From: Kingdonia uniflora
Lineage: Eukaryota > Streptophyta > Magnoliopsida > Ranunculales > Circaeasteraceae
Direction: 5' to 3'
Assembly (NCBI GenBank): GCA_014058105.1
Contig: JACGCM010002299.1
Coordinates: 560,001-624,000, forward strand
Length of the DNA stretch: 64,000 nucleotides
In this document: positions 23,662 to 45,960 of the stretch, one piece after another
How positions within the stretch are numbered: position 1 is the stretch's first letter
Layout: each line of letters starts with the position of its first letter
Made by a program: the position numbers and the translations under genes
The notes under the pieces: generated by a model
The model's database searches: none
What the model saw: the letters and a program-made list of their open reading frames with translations, nothing else
What the model was told of the DNA's origin: nothing

Positions 23662-24277
23662 GGTTGGCAGTAAATATGGGAAAATAAGAAAAACATGGTG
23701 TAATTTCATTTTATTTTTTTATTACTTAAATCAGGTTACGCATGCGTATAAAGATCTTCTCTGGTGACAATAAGCATGTAATATAATCAAAATAAATTAT
23801 AGAAAATTTTCATAACATCATTTCATCAATGAATTACTATTTAATTATACTGTGTCATTTCCATTGGAAAGAGTTCGGGTTAATGAACTTCTCCACAAAC
23901 TGATTACAGTCAAAACTCATAAGGTTTAGCTTCAAAAGGCATACCAAAACACATGCTTAACTCATCTAGTTTTACCTTTAAACCTGAATTGGAGTTATTT
24001 TTCCTTTTTTTGGTGTGTTAACATGATGAAAATAATGTAAAAAAATAAGTGGGATAGTGAGATTTTTAATTTTAATTTTTTTTATCATTTTCAACTTTAA
24101 GTCTCTGTGTACAAGAGTATACCTTTTAAAATATAAAGGGAAAAAAACACAACTGAATTTATAACAAAATGCAGACTTTATGTATTATTTCCATGGAAAA
24201 AAGGAGAAAACATGCACCTCCCTAAAGAGTGAATCTTTCATGGAGGCAAGCAGGTTATGCAAATGATTTCCATCCAT

Positions 24278-24301
24278 GAGAGAGAGAGAGAGAGAGAGAG
24301 A
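24278..24301. repeat. GA microsatellite at the start of HPt pseudogene B
   Basis: A GA run of about 12 units directly upstream of the copy B ATG. HPt gene C has a similar GA-rich tract in the same place (27782-27823), so it is likely an ancestral 5' UTR feature of the array. Confidence 0.8.
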
Positions 24302-24658
24302 TTCGTAATATTTTCTGTTATTTGTAGACTAAATCAAGTCGCAAGCTAGCTAGCCTCCATGAAGTAATGTATCTTAGCTAGATTCGTATCGAAGAATTCA
24401 TTCAGAAAATATTTGGTGAAAATAAAATCTTTTCCAACACAGGAAGATTCTTGAAGCAAAATTTATGAGCATGCAATATTGAGAAATAAAACCAAGCAAC
24501 AAGCATTCAATTAAAATTCTAGCTACCACAATACATTTAGAATATAAAACTTCTTAATAAAAATTATTCAAAGCATTACATACTAATACTGCTAAGTAAA
24601 TCCTTCTCAGACTCGTACATTCACCGTAAGAATCCATAAAAGGAATACGTTGTGGTCT

Positions 24659-27600
24659 CTATTTCCTCCTTATCATTGTCTCCTCCTTAGGCCGAGTTGC
24701 GGTTTCCACTGGTCCTGCCTGCCTCTTCACCTGTGAATATGTGTAAATAAAAAATGACTTAATTTTTAGTATTGGTCTACTTAAAAAAAGTAAGAGCAAA
24801 TTTGCTCTTCCCCCCACTATTTCAAGCCAATTAGCGAAATCCCCCCAGCGTTGGCCAGAACCCAACTTTGGACCCTAAAACAACCTTGCTGTAATCCCAA
24901 CATTTCATCTATTTTTTACCAACCTGACCCACAGTGATCCCCAAATCGTTAAAAAAGAAGGGGGTCAGTTATGCGACGTTTAGACTTTAGAGGAATTGGG
25001 TGTGGTTACTCGGTTTTCGGCGGATTGCAGGCGAAGAAAGTTAAGAAAAAGAAGCATTTGAAGAAGAAGAAGATGTCTTATCAAACTATTACAGATAACA
25101 ACAACAGTTCACAAGTTCTCCATAATAAGTCATTGTAAAATAAGACGAGTCAAGGCTGTTTTGGGGTCCAACGTTAGGTTTTGGCTAATAATGGGGGATT
25201 TCACTAATTGGCTTGAAATAGTGAGGAACAAGAGCAAATTTTCTCAAAAAGTAATTTGATTCGTGTATGGGTGGGGTTTTATTCAAATCCAATTTGGTTT
25301 ATAATTTAATTAACAATCCGACCATATAAACGAAGCATAACATATACTTTCATAAAAGCCGGGTTGAACAAAATCTTTGCCCAACCAAGGTTTTAACCAG
25401 GCTCAAAACTATAAGCTTAAACACAAATTATATAGATTCAAGCTTGAGTACCTGAAAATAAATCTCAAATTTCTTTTGCAGGATTGCAGTTTCTCTCTTC
25501 AGTTGTTGGAAAGTCCGTATGCACCTGCATTAACATCCACGTAAACCCAATAAATTTGAAGGCTTTAATCTAATATATGAGAAGATTAAACGATTAGCTA
25601 AAATATTTCATAGGAAAAAAAAAAATATTATATAAGTATTTACTTACCCTTCCGCGTTTCCTTGCGTGCAGTACTCCCTGAACTGTGTGCTCTCATACCT
25701 CACCTTTGCAGCTCCAATGCTGCAAGCATTTTTGTTATTTTAGTGCATATTCACCAAAAGGGTTGAAGAACATGGATTATGACTTCTTTGATATCTTTTA
25801 ACTCAAGGTTGCCATGACATGTTTAGAAAAGGTGAGACTCGATGCCCATCGCCTAATTAGGTCAGCAATGCAACGGCATCCCTCGATCATAATTTCTTTT
25901 CTAGGCCTAGGAGAATATTCTACAAATTATAGACTTTTATGAGGCATCGTTATCTATGGGCCCTCTAAAAATAAAATATGCAAAGATGGATAATTTGGGT
26001 ATGGATTTTCGAAGACGTTTCTTCCAATTATAGAATGGAATTGAATGCCGAAGGCATGTGGAGCCCGAAAAGTGCACGAGAGATTGTGGGGGCTGGAGGG
26101 TTGTATTTATAGGCGTTGCCATGTGGACAAGTGAAATATGATTGTCATGAGAGAATTTTACCGGAGCGGGTCGTCCTGTAATAAAAATTATTACCTTGAG
26201 CAACTACCCTTGAATTATATGCGGTACTTAGCTCGCACCTCCGCCATTAAAGTAGTAGATATTACAACATTGTTATTTATTTTCTCAAATTTTGTAAGTT
26301 TTCAATTAGAACGGTCGTTATTTTACAAATAACAATGCTATAACTATATATAACTTTAGTCAAAAATGTAAAAGAGAATAATGGAAATAACGTGTTGTTA
26401 TAACGGTAACAACAACAGTTATGGCTTAAAAATAATTGAAAAAAATAACAGGTGTTATTTTTTAAATGGAACAAGGCACATAATGGAATGGGCTCAAGGC
26501 GTTACCATTATAACGGTTATTTAAAACCATGGTTAAAATATGTCGGCATGGTTAAAATACGTCGGCATCTAATTTATTTTCTAGGCCTAAGAGAATATTC
26601 TACAAATTATAAAGACCTTTTTATCTATGGGGCCTCTAACAATAGAATATGGTATGGATTTTCTTCCACTTATAGAATGGAATTGAGTGCCGAAGACACG
26701 TGGAGCTCGAAAAAATGCACGAGAGATTGTGGGGGCTGGAGGGTTGTATTATAGGCGTCGCCATGTGTGCAAGTGAAAATATAATTGTGATGAGAGAATT
26801 CCAACTTACCTTGAGCAACTACCCTTGAATTGATGCATGTGCCTGTCAAGCTTGTCAAAATCAAGAGGGCTTCTTTCCCTGCAGAAACCAAAAGAATTTA
26901 AACAACTAATAATTCAGCGAATAAGAATGTAACCTTTAACCATAACTTCAAACTATATCTACTTACAATGCTTGCTCAATGTTATTGATATTTCTGACTG
27001 AATCCTTGAAGAACAATGTCACAATTTCCTCAACAAAATTCGGGTTAGCACTGTCCTCCAACTCCTCCAGCTGAATGAATTGTTCGTCCAGGAATCCCTG
27101 CATCAAATAAGAATTCATGGGCATATCTGTATTGTGATCTTCTCTGGGAGCTATTGATAAAAGTCATATATGCAAACACATAGTCTTATCTAAATCACAC
27201 AAAATTATCTCATACATGCATGATGTATGCATGTTAGACACATAAAAATGGGGCTATCTAATTAAAATTTATTTTGTAGAGGTTCATCTAGATGTCGAGG
27301 TCTTTCCCGTAGACTTCAGATAGTGATAGTCATCCAAATGGGGTACTTATCAAACTTCAGTATTTTCCCATCTCCAACACTCAACTTGAGATGCCTCTGT
27401 GTCACACTTATATAGTCATGCTCATGCATGCATGCATATTTTCAACCCTCACAAAATGATCTCAACATAAATTTCCCCCAACCCCTCTTTTTCCCTTTTT
27501 AGGGGAAACTGATTTCACAAGTAAACATGATAAAACTATCTGTAAAACTCAGTGTTGTTGTTGTGATGGTGCGGGCTGGCTTTCTTATTTCAACCATAAT

Positions 27601-27771
27601 AAGAGTTACAATTGCAAGAGATAAGCTCTAACATAAACAAAAATCAAATTAGCAAGAATGTCTACAGTACTATGACTAACAAAATGAGGTTTATCTATAC
27701 AAGAAGGAAAGAAGAGAGATTACCTGCTGAAAGAGAGAGTCTCTCATTGAGGCAACCTGGTAGTGCTGCAT
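24659..27771 (-). CDS. HPt gene C: histidine-containing phosphotransfer protein (AHP)
   Basis: Six GT-AG exons, 27771-27724, 27097-26967, 26878-26810, 25719-25648, 25524-25452 and 24730-24659, join in frame to 154 aa, the normal size for plant AHPs. AHPs shuttle phosphate from membrane hybrid histidine kinases to nuclear response regulators in cytokinin signalling; they act in cytosol and nucleus and have no signal peptide. Seen: MQHYQVASMRDSLFQQ start, GFLDEQF and NPNFVEEIVTLFF in exon 2, the active site RHMHQFKGSCSS in exon 3 (phospho-accepting His, then Lys-Gly-Ser), SIGAAKV in exon 4, and the C-terminal helix in exon 5. All key HPt residues are present, so it should be active. A TATA box lies about 100 bp upstream of the ATG and a GA-rich 5' UTR follows. 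Intron 3 contains a duplicated piece of exon 3, and intron 5 a MULE-type MITE. Confidence 0.93.
24794..25245. mobile_element. MULE-type MITE in intron 5 of HPt gene C
   Basis: 452 bp, flanked by a perfect 9-bp target-site duplication AAAAAGTAA (24785-24793 and 25246-25254). Ends GAGCAAATTTGCTCTT and, in complement, GAGAAAATTTGCTCTT. A 9-bp duplication and GAGC-type ends suit a Mutator-like element. It was inserted between the last two exons and does not disturb the splice sites. Confidence 0.85.
25891..26836. repeat. direct duplication in intron 3 of HPt gene C including part of exon 3
   Basis: Copy 1 (25891-26222) and copy 2 (26571-26836) share CTAGGCCTA, GAGAATATTCTACAAATTAT, GCACGAGAGATTGTGGGGGC and GGGTTGTAT, and end in the same block ACCTTGAGCAACTACCCTTG. 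That block is the 3' part of exon 3 (the KGSCSS codons plus splice donor). In copy 1 the remnant lies at about 26193-26217; the Gln codon before FKGS has become a stop. Confidence 0.8.
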
Positions 27772-27781
27772 CCTTGCTTGA

Positions 27782-27823
27782 TAGAGAGAGAAAGAGGGAG
27801 AGGGAGAGGGAGAGAGAGAGAGC
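27782..27823. repeat. GA-rich microsatellite in the 5' UTR of HPt gene C
   Basis: A GA/GGGA run just upstream of the ATG at 27771 and downstream of the TATA box. CT tracts on the transcribed strand are common in plant 5' UTRs. Long open frames called across it on both strands are low-complexity artefacts. Confidence 0.8.
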
Positions 27824-27870
27824 ACAGAGAGCTTTGAGAGAAGATGAAAACAATAGAAACCCAGAGGGAT

Positions 27871-27880
27871 GAATATATAG
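27871..27880 (-). promoter_or_regulatory. TATA box of HPt gene C
   Basis: CTATATATTC on the minus strand, about 100 bp upstream of the ATG at 27771. Confidence 0.6.
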
Positions 27881-27899
27881 TGGCAGAAGAGGGACCATG

Positions 27900-30300
27900 T
27901 GTAGGGTGGCAAATAACATCTGGATATGCATGCATCACTGTAATAAGTGAAATAAAAAGATAAAAGATTGTGTAAATAAATAAAAAATCTTTTACCTTGT
28001 TTTAGAGCCTCAAATAAATGCCTGCAAATCATTTATAGTCTTTTGTTTCTTTTGGCTTCAGAGTGCTATTACACATTTTCTACACTCAATCTTCATATAT
28101 TTAAAGTTCACATTAAAGCACTTTAAAGTATAACTGTATTTGATAAGAAAATATATCACTAACTCAAAAGACATATTTTCGCCATATTTAGTTGCATCAC
28201 TTTTATACTTGTACATTTTTAGGCCATTGGCATTAAGATTTTGGATTTGACAAAATCTCTGATCCATGTATTTACCGAGAAAAAATCATTTCCAAATCCA
28301 CATAAAATTTTAACTCTAATGGCTAATAAACCATACCAAATTACCAATTAAGAGTTTTTGAACGTGCTCACGACCTTAAATAATGTTAAGAAACAGTTCA
28401 TAACAAAAACTTACAATTCTTAATGCCCACAGGAATAAAATGATTTTTCCGAAGTTGGCATGAATTTGTTTACCAGAATTCAGTAACATGAAAATATCTC
28501 CAAGATGCGCATAAAAGACCTTTTCCCTCTATAGAGGCTATTTTTTCACATGAAACGTTTGGAACAATTTACTAAAGTGATTATGATGCCATACTATGGA
28601 AAGCTTATACGAAACAAAAAGGAGAGTGGCAGTATCACATAACACTACAGGTTTCCACTCTTGGAACAGGAGTAATCTCTTCGGGTTTTACCTTTTCATA
28701 CTCTTTATTTTTCAGTTGAATCCTATTCGATATTCCTTTATGCGGCGGCACGTGTCATTTAGGCGCTCCCTTACTTGGAACACATGCTCGATGCATCTCT
28801 ACCATCAGACCTTAACATTTATCTGCAAAAGGAAAAGAAATACACATTTTTTTTCTCATACCCAGCAGAATCTCTGGCTTCCAACTTTCGGATGCCTAAA
28901 ACATCCATTGTCGCCCTTTTTTTTCACATCCCTGCAACTGAGGCGAACTTGGGATCCTGTGTGATAGTGGAGTGGATAACAATGACAACATCCACACTAA
29001 AAGGGGAGGAGAATAATGTAAGCAACAAATACAGCACAAATGAGGAGAAAAAATCTCAATAATGATTGAAATGGGTCATGTAGCTGTAAAAAGATCCATC
29101 ATCACTGGTCCTTCTCAAGTCTTTTTCTCTGCCAATTTTTTTAAACAAAACGTTAAGAATGCTAAGTGATGCCCCCCTTTATTCCTTTGCCACCCAAAAA
29201 TAGAGTGGGAAACTGGGGAAGGGGGATTATGTTACTTGCCTACATACACACATTCACAATAAATCTCTCTTTCTGCCTATCACTCACATCTAAATATTGT
29301 GGTCACATCTACTTCCTTTGCTTAAAGAGGCAACAAAAGAAAGCTTATGGTTGGGTGAAGTGGTATCAGAATATGTTATTTTTTTCTTCATGTTTTACAT
29401 GGACAGGTGATTGTGATTCTTCTTTCTTTCCTCACTGTCAATCTATCTTGATAAGAATCCTAACCCTGACATGATATATCTAAGAGCAACAAGGATAGAC
29501 AAGATATATCAAAAACTACAGTATTATCAAAAGATATTCAGATCAACAGAAGTTCATCAGATATTTGATAACTAAATATGTGTATCTGTGCTTGCTTGTG
29601 TCTATGTACATTTAGCAATCATTGATTGTGAATGATGGTGTAGCTCGATAATTATTCGATCCTATCTTATGTTACGTAGCCAAACTCTATGGCATAATAC
29701 GTCATATCAACGGGGCATGTTATGTCAGCTATGAACTTTTTACAAATACCTCACCACAGGTTTGAATCCAGGGCAGATATGAATTTCATGTGTAAATGAA
29801 GTTTACTCTCAACTACAACCAGTTAAAATCTTGGCTTCTGCTAGTTCCTTCATTAATATTTCCACTTTTATCTTTGCCATTTCAGTAAAGCTGGATGTAG
29901 AAAACTAGAACATAATATCATCAATATCTCACTTTACTCTATGAATGTGTGGAGCATTTGAATTACTCAATAAAATTATAACCCGCAGACAAAAGGGTTT
30001 ATTATGTTAAATAATATGTATCGGACACCATGATTAAGCTTAAATACGAAGTGTCCGGAGAGGAAAATCCAAATCCAACACCTCCAACGAAAGGAAAAGA
30101 ATATGTGGCGCAACTGTACAAAAAGGGAACAATTAGCTCTCATGGGACCTTCTCAATGAATAACTTTTACTTCCCACCAAGTATGCCGTCAGGATAATCC
30201 AAAAAACTTGTGGGTATTGGTAGGAACATCCAAAAGTTAACTTTAAGGTTGCTGTCCAACTGACCTTTTCAAATAAATCTCTATGCAGCATCGATTCTGT
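27900..30300. other. intergenic, no recognisable gene
   Basis: Between HPt gene C and the TrpRS 3' end I find no convincing exon. Open frames such as 28596-28964 (+) and 29166-29474 (+) show no known domain. The stretch should include the upstream promoter of HPt C and the 3' UTR of the TrpRS gene. Confidence 0.45.
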
Positions 30301-41273
<10,973 letters not shown>

Positions 41274-41676
41274 TACTCTCTCTCTCTCTACTGCTACTGT
41301 TGTTTCCAGTACCCGCTTCGGTTTAAGTTTAACATGTCACCCGAGTTAATTCTATTGGGCTTGGATGGGTAGAGTTCTATATCAAAGTACCTAGTTTGTG
41401 TCCAGTCCAGTCTGGAGGACGTTGTTGTTCAGGACAATGGGGGTCTAGAAGGAGATGGCAGAATAGCGACAATGGCTAGAGATATATCAATAATTCCAGT
41501 CCAGTCTGGGGGCCGTTGTGGATGAACTCGTTATCGAATTTTTTTTTTCAAGCACTCAATATATTACAGCCAAAAACTAACCAGAGAACATAGTTTTGAC
41601 TGAGGACAGAACCCAGTCAGGTAGAGTAGCAGCATTATACAACCAAGAGCTGCAAGCTCATGAGCAACAAAGTTTT

Positions 41677-42368
41677 GTTGGGTAATGAACTCGAATTATG
41701 TTCATTGGAGTTCGTAGGGTGAACGAAGGTCAAAGAACGAAGGAAAAGATCATTCAGGTGATTTTTCGATATTCTGTTTCGAATAGACTTTGGAGTCTGT
41801 TCGAACAGAAGAGACAGACATGTCTATGTTCGAATAGACTTTGAAGTCTAAGACATGTCTCAGACTTTGAAGTCTAAGACATGTGTCTGTTCGAATAGAC
41901 TTTGAAGTCTGTTCGAATAGAAGTCTCAAACATGAGTCTGTTCGAATAAACTTTGGTCTCTGTTCGAATAGACTTCGTATTCTCAGTTTTAGAAGTTTAA
42001 AGCTTGGACGTTTGCTTGCCTCGCGATTCATACTTTGAGCCCTATCTCATGTAATGCCCTCCCAAGTATATAACGGATATTTAGTGTGTTTCTTAGGTTA
42101 TCTTTTGGTGAGTTTAATTCTAGAGAGAAACTAGGGTTTAAGAGATCTATTGAAGCTTCGAGGAAAGCTTGAGAGATCGTTGTAACCTGTTTAATTATAA
42201 TAGATTGGTCGTGGGGAGTGGTTTTTCATCCGAAAGGGTTTTCCACTTCCCTTCTATAGGTAAATCTTGTATTTGTTATTTGTTCTTCATTTGGTTAATT
42301 TAGTGTTTGACGATTTCCGCATTTTGTTCTTGTCCTAGAATTGTGATTAGTTAACGCAATTCTCAACA
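41677..42368 (+). repeat. 5' LTR of the copia element, with TTCGAA array
   Basis: Runs from TGTTGGGTAATG to CAATTCTCAACA (692 bp; ends TGTTG ... CAACA), directly before the primer-binding site. Between about 41775 and 41970 it carries seven TTCGAA palindromes, most inside CTGTTCGAATAGAC blocks next to TTTGAAGTCT repeats. Confidence 0.75.
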
Positions 42369-42413
42369 ACTAGTATCAGAGTGCTTGGTTTAAGGCTTGT
42401 GTGGTGAAGAACG

Positions 42414-43070
42414 ATGACCAACAATGAGAAATTGAAGATTACGAAGTTCAATGGCTTAAATTTTAGAGTGTGGAAGATGCAGATAGAAGATTATCTCTAT
42501 CAGAAGGATCTTAACTTACCATTGGGTGGGATTGAGAATAAGCTGGCAAATCATAATGTGGTAAAGTGGGTGCACTTGGATCGCAAGACACTTGGAACCG
42601 TTAGGTTGGCGTTATCATCTTAGATTCTACATATGATCTCTAAAGTTGGGACAACGAAGGAGTTGATGGAAACGTTATCCTCTATGTACTCGAAACCGTC
42701 CAGGAAAAATAAGGTACGTCTTTTACATCGTTTGTTTACCTGAGATTTCGTTGTGAGCAATAAATCATTTTTACCGAGGAGGTGAGAGTGTGGGCTCTTT
42801 TGGGGCAGATGTCTGAGGGTTAGGAAGGATTTATTACTGCTGTTAGAAATTAATCAGAGAAGGAGATGATTAAATTTGATAATATAGTTTCGTTGATTAT
42901 GAGTGAAGATAACATGCGTAAGACTCTAGATCCCTCTCCGAGTTTAAGCGACAATGCGTTGAACGTCGATGAGAGAGGGAGGTCCTTTAGAAAGGGGCAA
43001 AAAATGAGAGAGGTCATTCGAAGTCAACGGGAAAGTCCAGAAGAGTCACTTCAAGTGTGATTATAATTCT
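42414..43070 (+). pseudogene. gag remnant of the copia element
   Basis: Starts MTNNEKLKITKFNGLNFRVW and continues KMQIEDYLYQKDL, the N-terminal copia gag block. The frame stops at 42623; continuation pieces follow with a frame change and end near 43060. Confidence 0.75.
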
Positions 43071-43103
43071 TCCAAGAAAGATCATGATGAGGAGAAAGAT
43101 ACA

Positions 43104-43355
43104 ATGAATCTCACTGAGGAGGTCAGTTTTGATGAGGCTCTGCTTCTTTCGTGCGGCGATATAAATGAATCATGGATAGTTGATTTGGGTGCCTCATTCC
43201 ATGCTACTGCAAATGTATGTTTCCTAGCCAATATTGTTAAAGGCGACTTCGGTACGGTCTTCCTTGCAGACAAGAGTACGCATAATATTACTGGAAAGGG
43301 AGACGTTAAGTTGAAGTTGCCTTCGAGAGCGACATTGATTTTGAAAAATGTGTGA
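43104..43355 (+). pseudogene. protease domain remnant of the copia element
   Basis: ESWIVDLGASFHATAN matches the copia protease active-site block, in which the usual DSGA triad is DLGA here. The following NITGKGDVKLKL block also matches. The frame ends in a stop at 43355. Confidence 0.75.
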
Positions 43356-43364
43356 CTTGTATAG

Positions 43365-44251
43365 TTGATTCATATAGATATATGTAAACATTTTCCTACT
43401 TCATCTCACGGTGGTCATTGGTATTTTATCACCTTCATTGACAATTTTTCTCGTTATACCTATATTTTTCTTATTCATCAGAAGTCTGAATCACTTGATG
43501 TCTTTAAGACTTTCCAGTTAGAGGTTGAAAATAGTTATATCAAAATATCAAGGTTGTCCGATCAGATCGATAAGGCAAATTTTACGGTAAGATCGATTAA
43601 GACGGTCAACATTTAGGACCATTTTATCAGTATTTAAAGGATCAGGGTATTGTAGCCTAGTACACTACTCCTGGATCACCAGAGCAGAACGGTGTTTGCC
43701 AACGCCATAATCGAACTTATCAAAATATGGTTCGCAGTTGATTTACCTGTGATTTGTGGGGAGAGTGCTTACGTTATTCAGTCTATATTTAGAATTGAGT
43801 TCCTTCTTGTTCTATTCCAGTACCTCTTTATCATCTATGGACTGGGAGAAATCCTAGTCTTAATCACTTGCGTGTTTGGGGTTGTCTTGCAGAGGCAAAA
43901 TTATTTAACCCGAATATTAGAAATTTAGATTTGAGGACTGTTAGTTGTTTATTCGTTGGTTTCCCAGAGAGATCGAAAGGTTTCAAGTTTTATTATCCTT
44001 CTCGGCCCATGGGGATTGTTTACTGTTCTCAGGCTCATTTCATAGAGGAGGAAGATCCATTTACTAGTACTATTTATAGAGAGGTTGTCTTTGAGAAGGG
44101 TTCTGAGACTCAGAGTCCAATTGTTATTTCGATCAATGTTGTTATGCTTATGCATTTATTTGATATTGACATCGTAGCGAGTATGGTTCCAGACCCAGCT
44201 ATTGTTCCAGACCCTGTTCTGAACCCCGTTGTAGTACCAGTTCTCCCTTAG
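43365..44251 (+). pseudogene. integrase remnant of the copia element
   Basis: Blocks HYFITFIDNFSR-type (seen as WYFITFIDNFSRYTYIF), then near 43615-43710 a frame-shifted LKDQGIVA stop YTTPGSPEQNGVCQ, where the usual catalytic Glu of QNGVAER is Gln. The 43868-44251 frame (RVWGCLAEAKLFNPN, CLFVGFPERSKGFKFYYP) is the C-terminal integrase region. Stops and frame changes separate the parts. Confidence 0.8.
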
Positions 44252-44429
44252 ATTTTTCCTCAACCTGATTTCGCTCAACTTATTATCGTTTTACCTCCAG
44301 CCCAGCCTCTTGCTCATACTTGGAGATCCTCTAGAGAAAGGCATTCCGTTATTTCTTCAGATTACCATCTTTATTCAGTTGAAGGTGATTTATTTGATTT
44401 TAAGGATCTAGTGTCTTTTAGTGCAGCTA

Positions 44430-45932
44430 TGGCTAGTAGTTTTACAGATCAGGGACATAATGCCATGACAGAGGAGATGAATTCTATGTCTTACAACTCT
44501 ATGTGGGAGTTGACACATTTACCTTAAGAGTCTAAGGCAGTTAAATGTAAATGAATCTTTAAGACCAAACGTGATTTTAAAGTGCACGTTGAACGTTTCA
44601 AAGCGAGACTTGTTGCGAAGGGCTTCAAACAGCCTCCAGGAATTATTGACTTTGATGAGACTTTCTCACCAGTTTTGAAAAAGGATTTATTACAGATTAT
44701 TTTGACTCTTATAGCATATTTTGACTTGGAGCTTCATCAGATGTACGTCAAGATAGTTTTTCTTAATGGGTGTCTCAACGAGGAGATTTATATGCGTATT
44801 TTGTAAACTTAATCACTCTATCTATTGTCTGAAGCAGGCGTCTAGGCAGTGGTACCTATAGTTTCATGAGGTGGTTTCGAACCACAATTTTGTCGAGTAC
44901 AAAGTGGATCGTTATATATATATCAAATAGAGTGGGATACATTTTACATTTATGGTTTTATACATCGACAATATTTTACTTGCTAGCAGCGACGTCCGGT
45001 TTCTTTATGACGACGAAAGCTTTCTTATCTTAGCATTTTGATATGAAGGATATGGGAGATGCCAGTTATGTCCTTGGCATCAAGATTGAGCGAGATAGGA
45101 CTAGGGGGATGTTTGGCATATCTCAGAGTACGTATATTGATAAAGTTTTGAAGAGGTATGGTATGCAGGATTGCAAAGCAGGTGAAGTCCCTGCTGTTAA
45201 GGGATATATCTTCAGGAAGATGATGCCGTACGAGACAGTTTCTTCAGACATCGTTAAGGAGTATGCTTCAGTAGTTGGTAGCCTTATGTATGACATGATA
45301 TGTACCCGACATCAGTTTTGTTGTTGGGATGTTAGGAAGGTACCAACAGAACCCTTTTATTGTTTGTTGGCAGGCGGCCAAGAAGGTTCTTCGCTATTTA
45401 AAGAAGACTAGAAATTACAAATTGGTTTATAGGAGATGGATAAGCTCATGGTTTTGGGCTATTCTGACTTAGATTTTGCAGGGGACAAAGATGACAAGAA
45501 GTCTACTTCTGGTTATGTTTTAATGCTTGCTCATGGTGTTATATCCTGAATAAGTGTCAAACAGTCTCTTGTAGCTTCTTCGACTATGGAAGTGGAGTAT
45601 GTGGCTTGTTATGAGGCTTCCCTACAGGCTGTATGGCTCAAGTAGTTTATTTATGAGTTGAAGGTTGTTGATTCGATTTTCTAGATCATTGCAAGTATTT
45701 TGCAACAATGAGGCTGTCATCAAGTATATATGTTAAAAATGATAACGTAACTATGGATAACATGTATATTGACATTAAGTATCACATTGTCCTTAATGAA
45801 GTACATAAACAAATTATTGAGATTCCTCATTTGTTGATATTGGAGATGATTGATGATCCACTTACTAAAGAACTTCCGATACCAGCTTTTAGGGGACATG
45901 TTACGCGTATGGGATTGCTGAAGTCTCTTTGA
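44430..45932 (+). pseudogene. RT and RNase H remnant of the copia element
   Basis: Copia RT blocks: ERFKARLVAKGFKQPPGIID, DETFSPVLKKDLLQIIL, VFLNGCLNEEIYM, then after frame breaks FMVLYIDNILLA (YIDN in place of YVDD), MKDMGDASYVLGIKIERDR and STYIDKVLKRYGM. RNase H pieces continue to 45932 (ADDPL-like block MIDDPLTKELP). Several stops; not functional. Confidence 0.85.
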
Positions 45933-45960
45933 GGATCACCCTTTTATCTGGGAGTAGTTA

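Larger units (their letters stand above)
21771..24277 (-). pseudogene. HPt copy B: AHP-like pseudogene
   Basis: Five of six expected exons are visible with the same borders and phases as HPt C: 24277-24218 (MDGNHLHNLLASMKDSLFRE), about 23098-22966, 22400-22332, 22028-21957 and 21843-21771. Exon 2 has two in-frame stops (TGA, then TAG) and its acceptor AG has become GG, so the gene cannot give an HPt protein. In exon 3 the aligned His remains (AKHKIQRFSS) but the KGS that follows it in active HPt proteins is lost. Exons 4 and 5 still read well (SIGAVKVELEDEIFREFC; CITTFQIMKIHRQALL). The final exon was not found. Intron 2 holds a foldback element (22432-22876) and intron 1 a MITE (23204-23661). 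Confidence 0.87.
41677..45960 (+). mobile_element. Ty1/copia retrotransposon, decayed, 3' LTR not found
   Basis: A 5' LTR (41677-42368) is followed by a damaged initiator-Met primer-binding site (TAGTATCAGAGTG where TGGTATCAGAGC is usual), then in copia order gag, protease, integrase, RT and RNase H, all on the + strand and all interrupted. No second LTR with the start TGTTGGGTAATG is seen before the captured-gene region, so the 3' end is truncated or diverged beyond recognition. The end at 45960 is approximate. Confidence 0.88.

Noticed and set aside
27691..28032. Overlapping Ser/Leu-rich open frames on both strands
   Set aside because: They are produced by the GA/CT microsatellite in the HPt gene C 5' UTR and overlap its first exon in other frames.
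29750..29775. B-box-like GGTTTGAATCC, possible tRNA or SINE
   Set aside because: No A box at the right distance and no cloverleaf could be folded around it.
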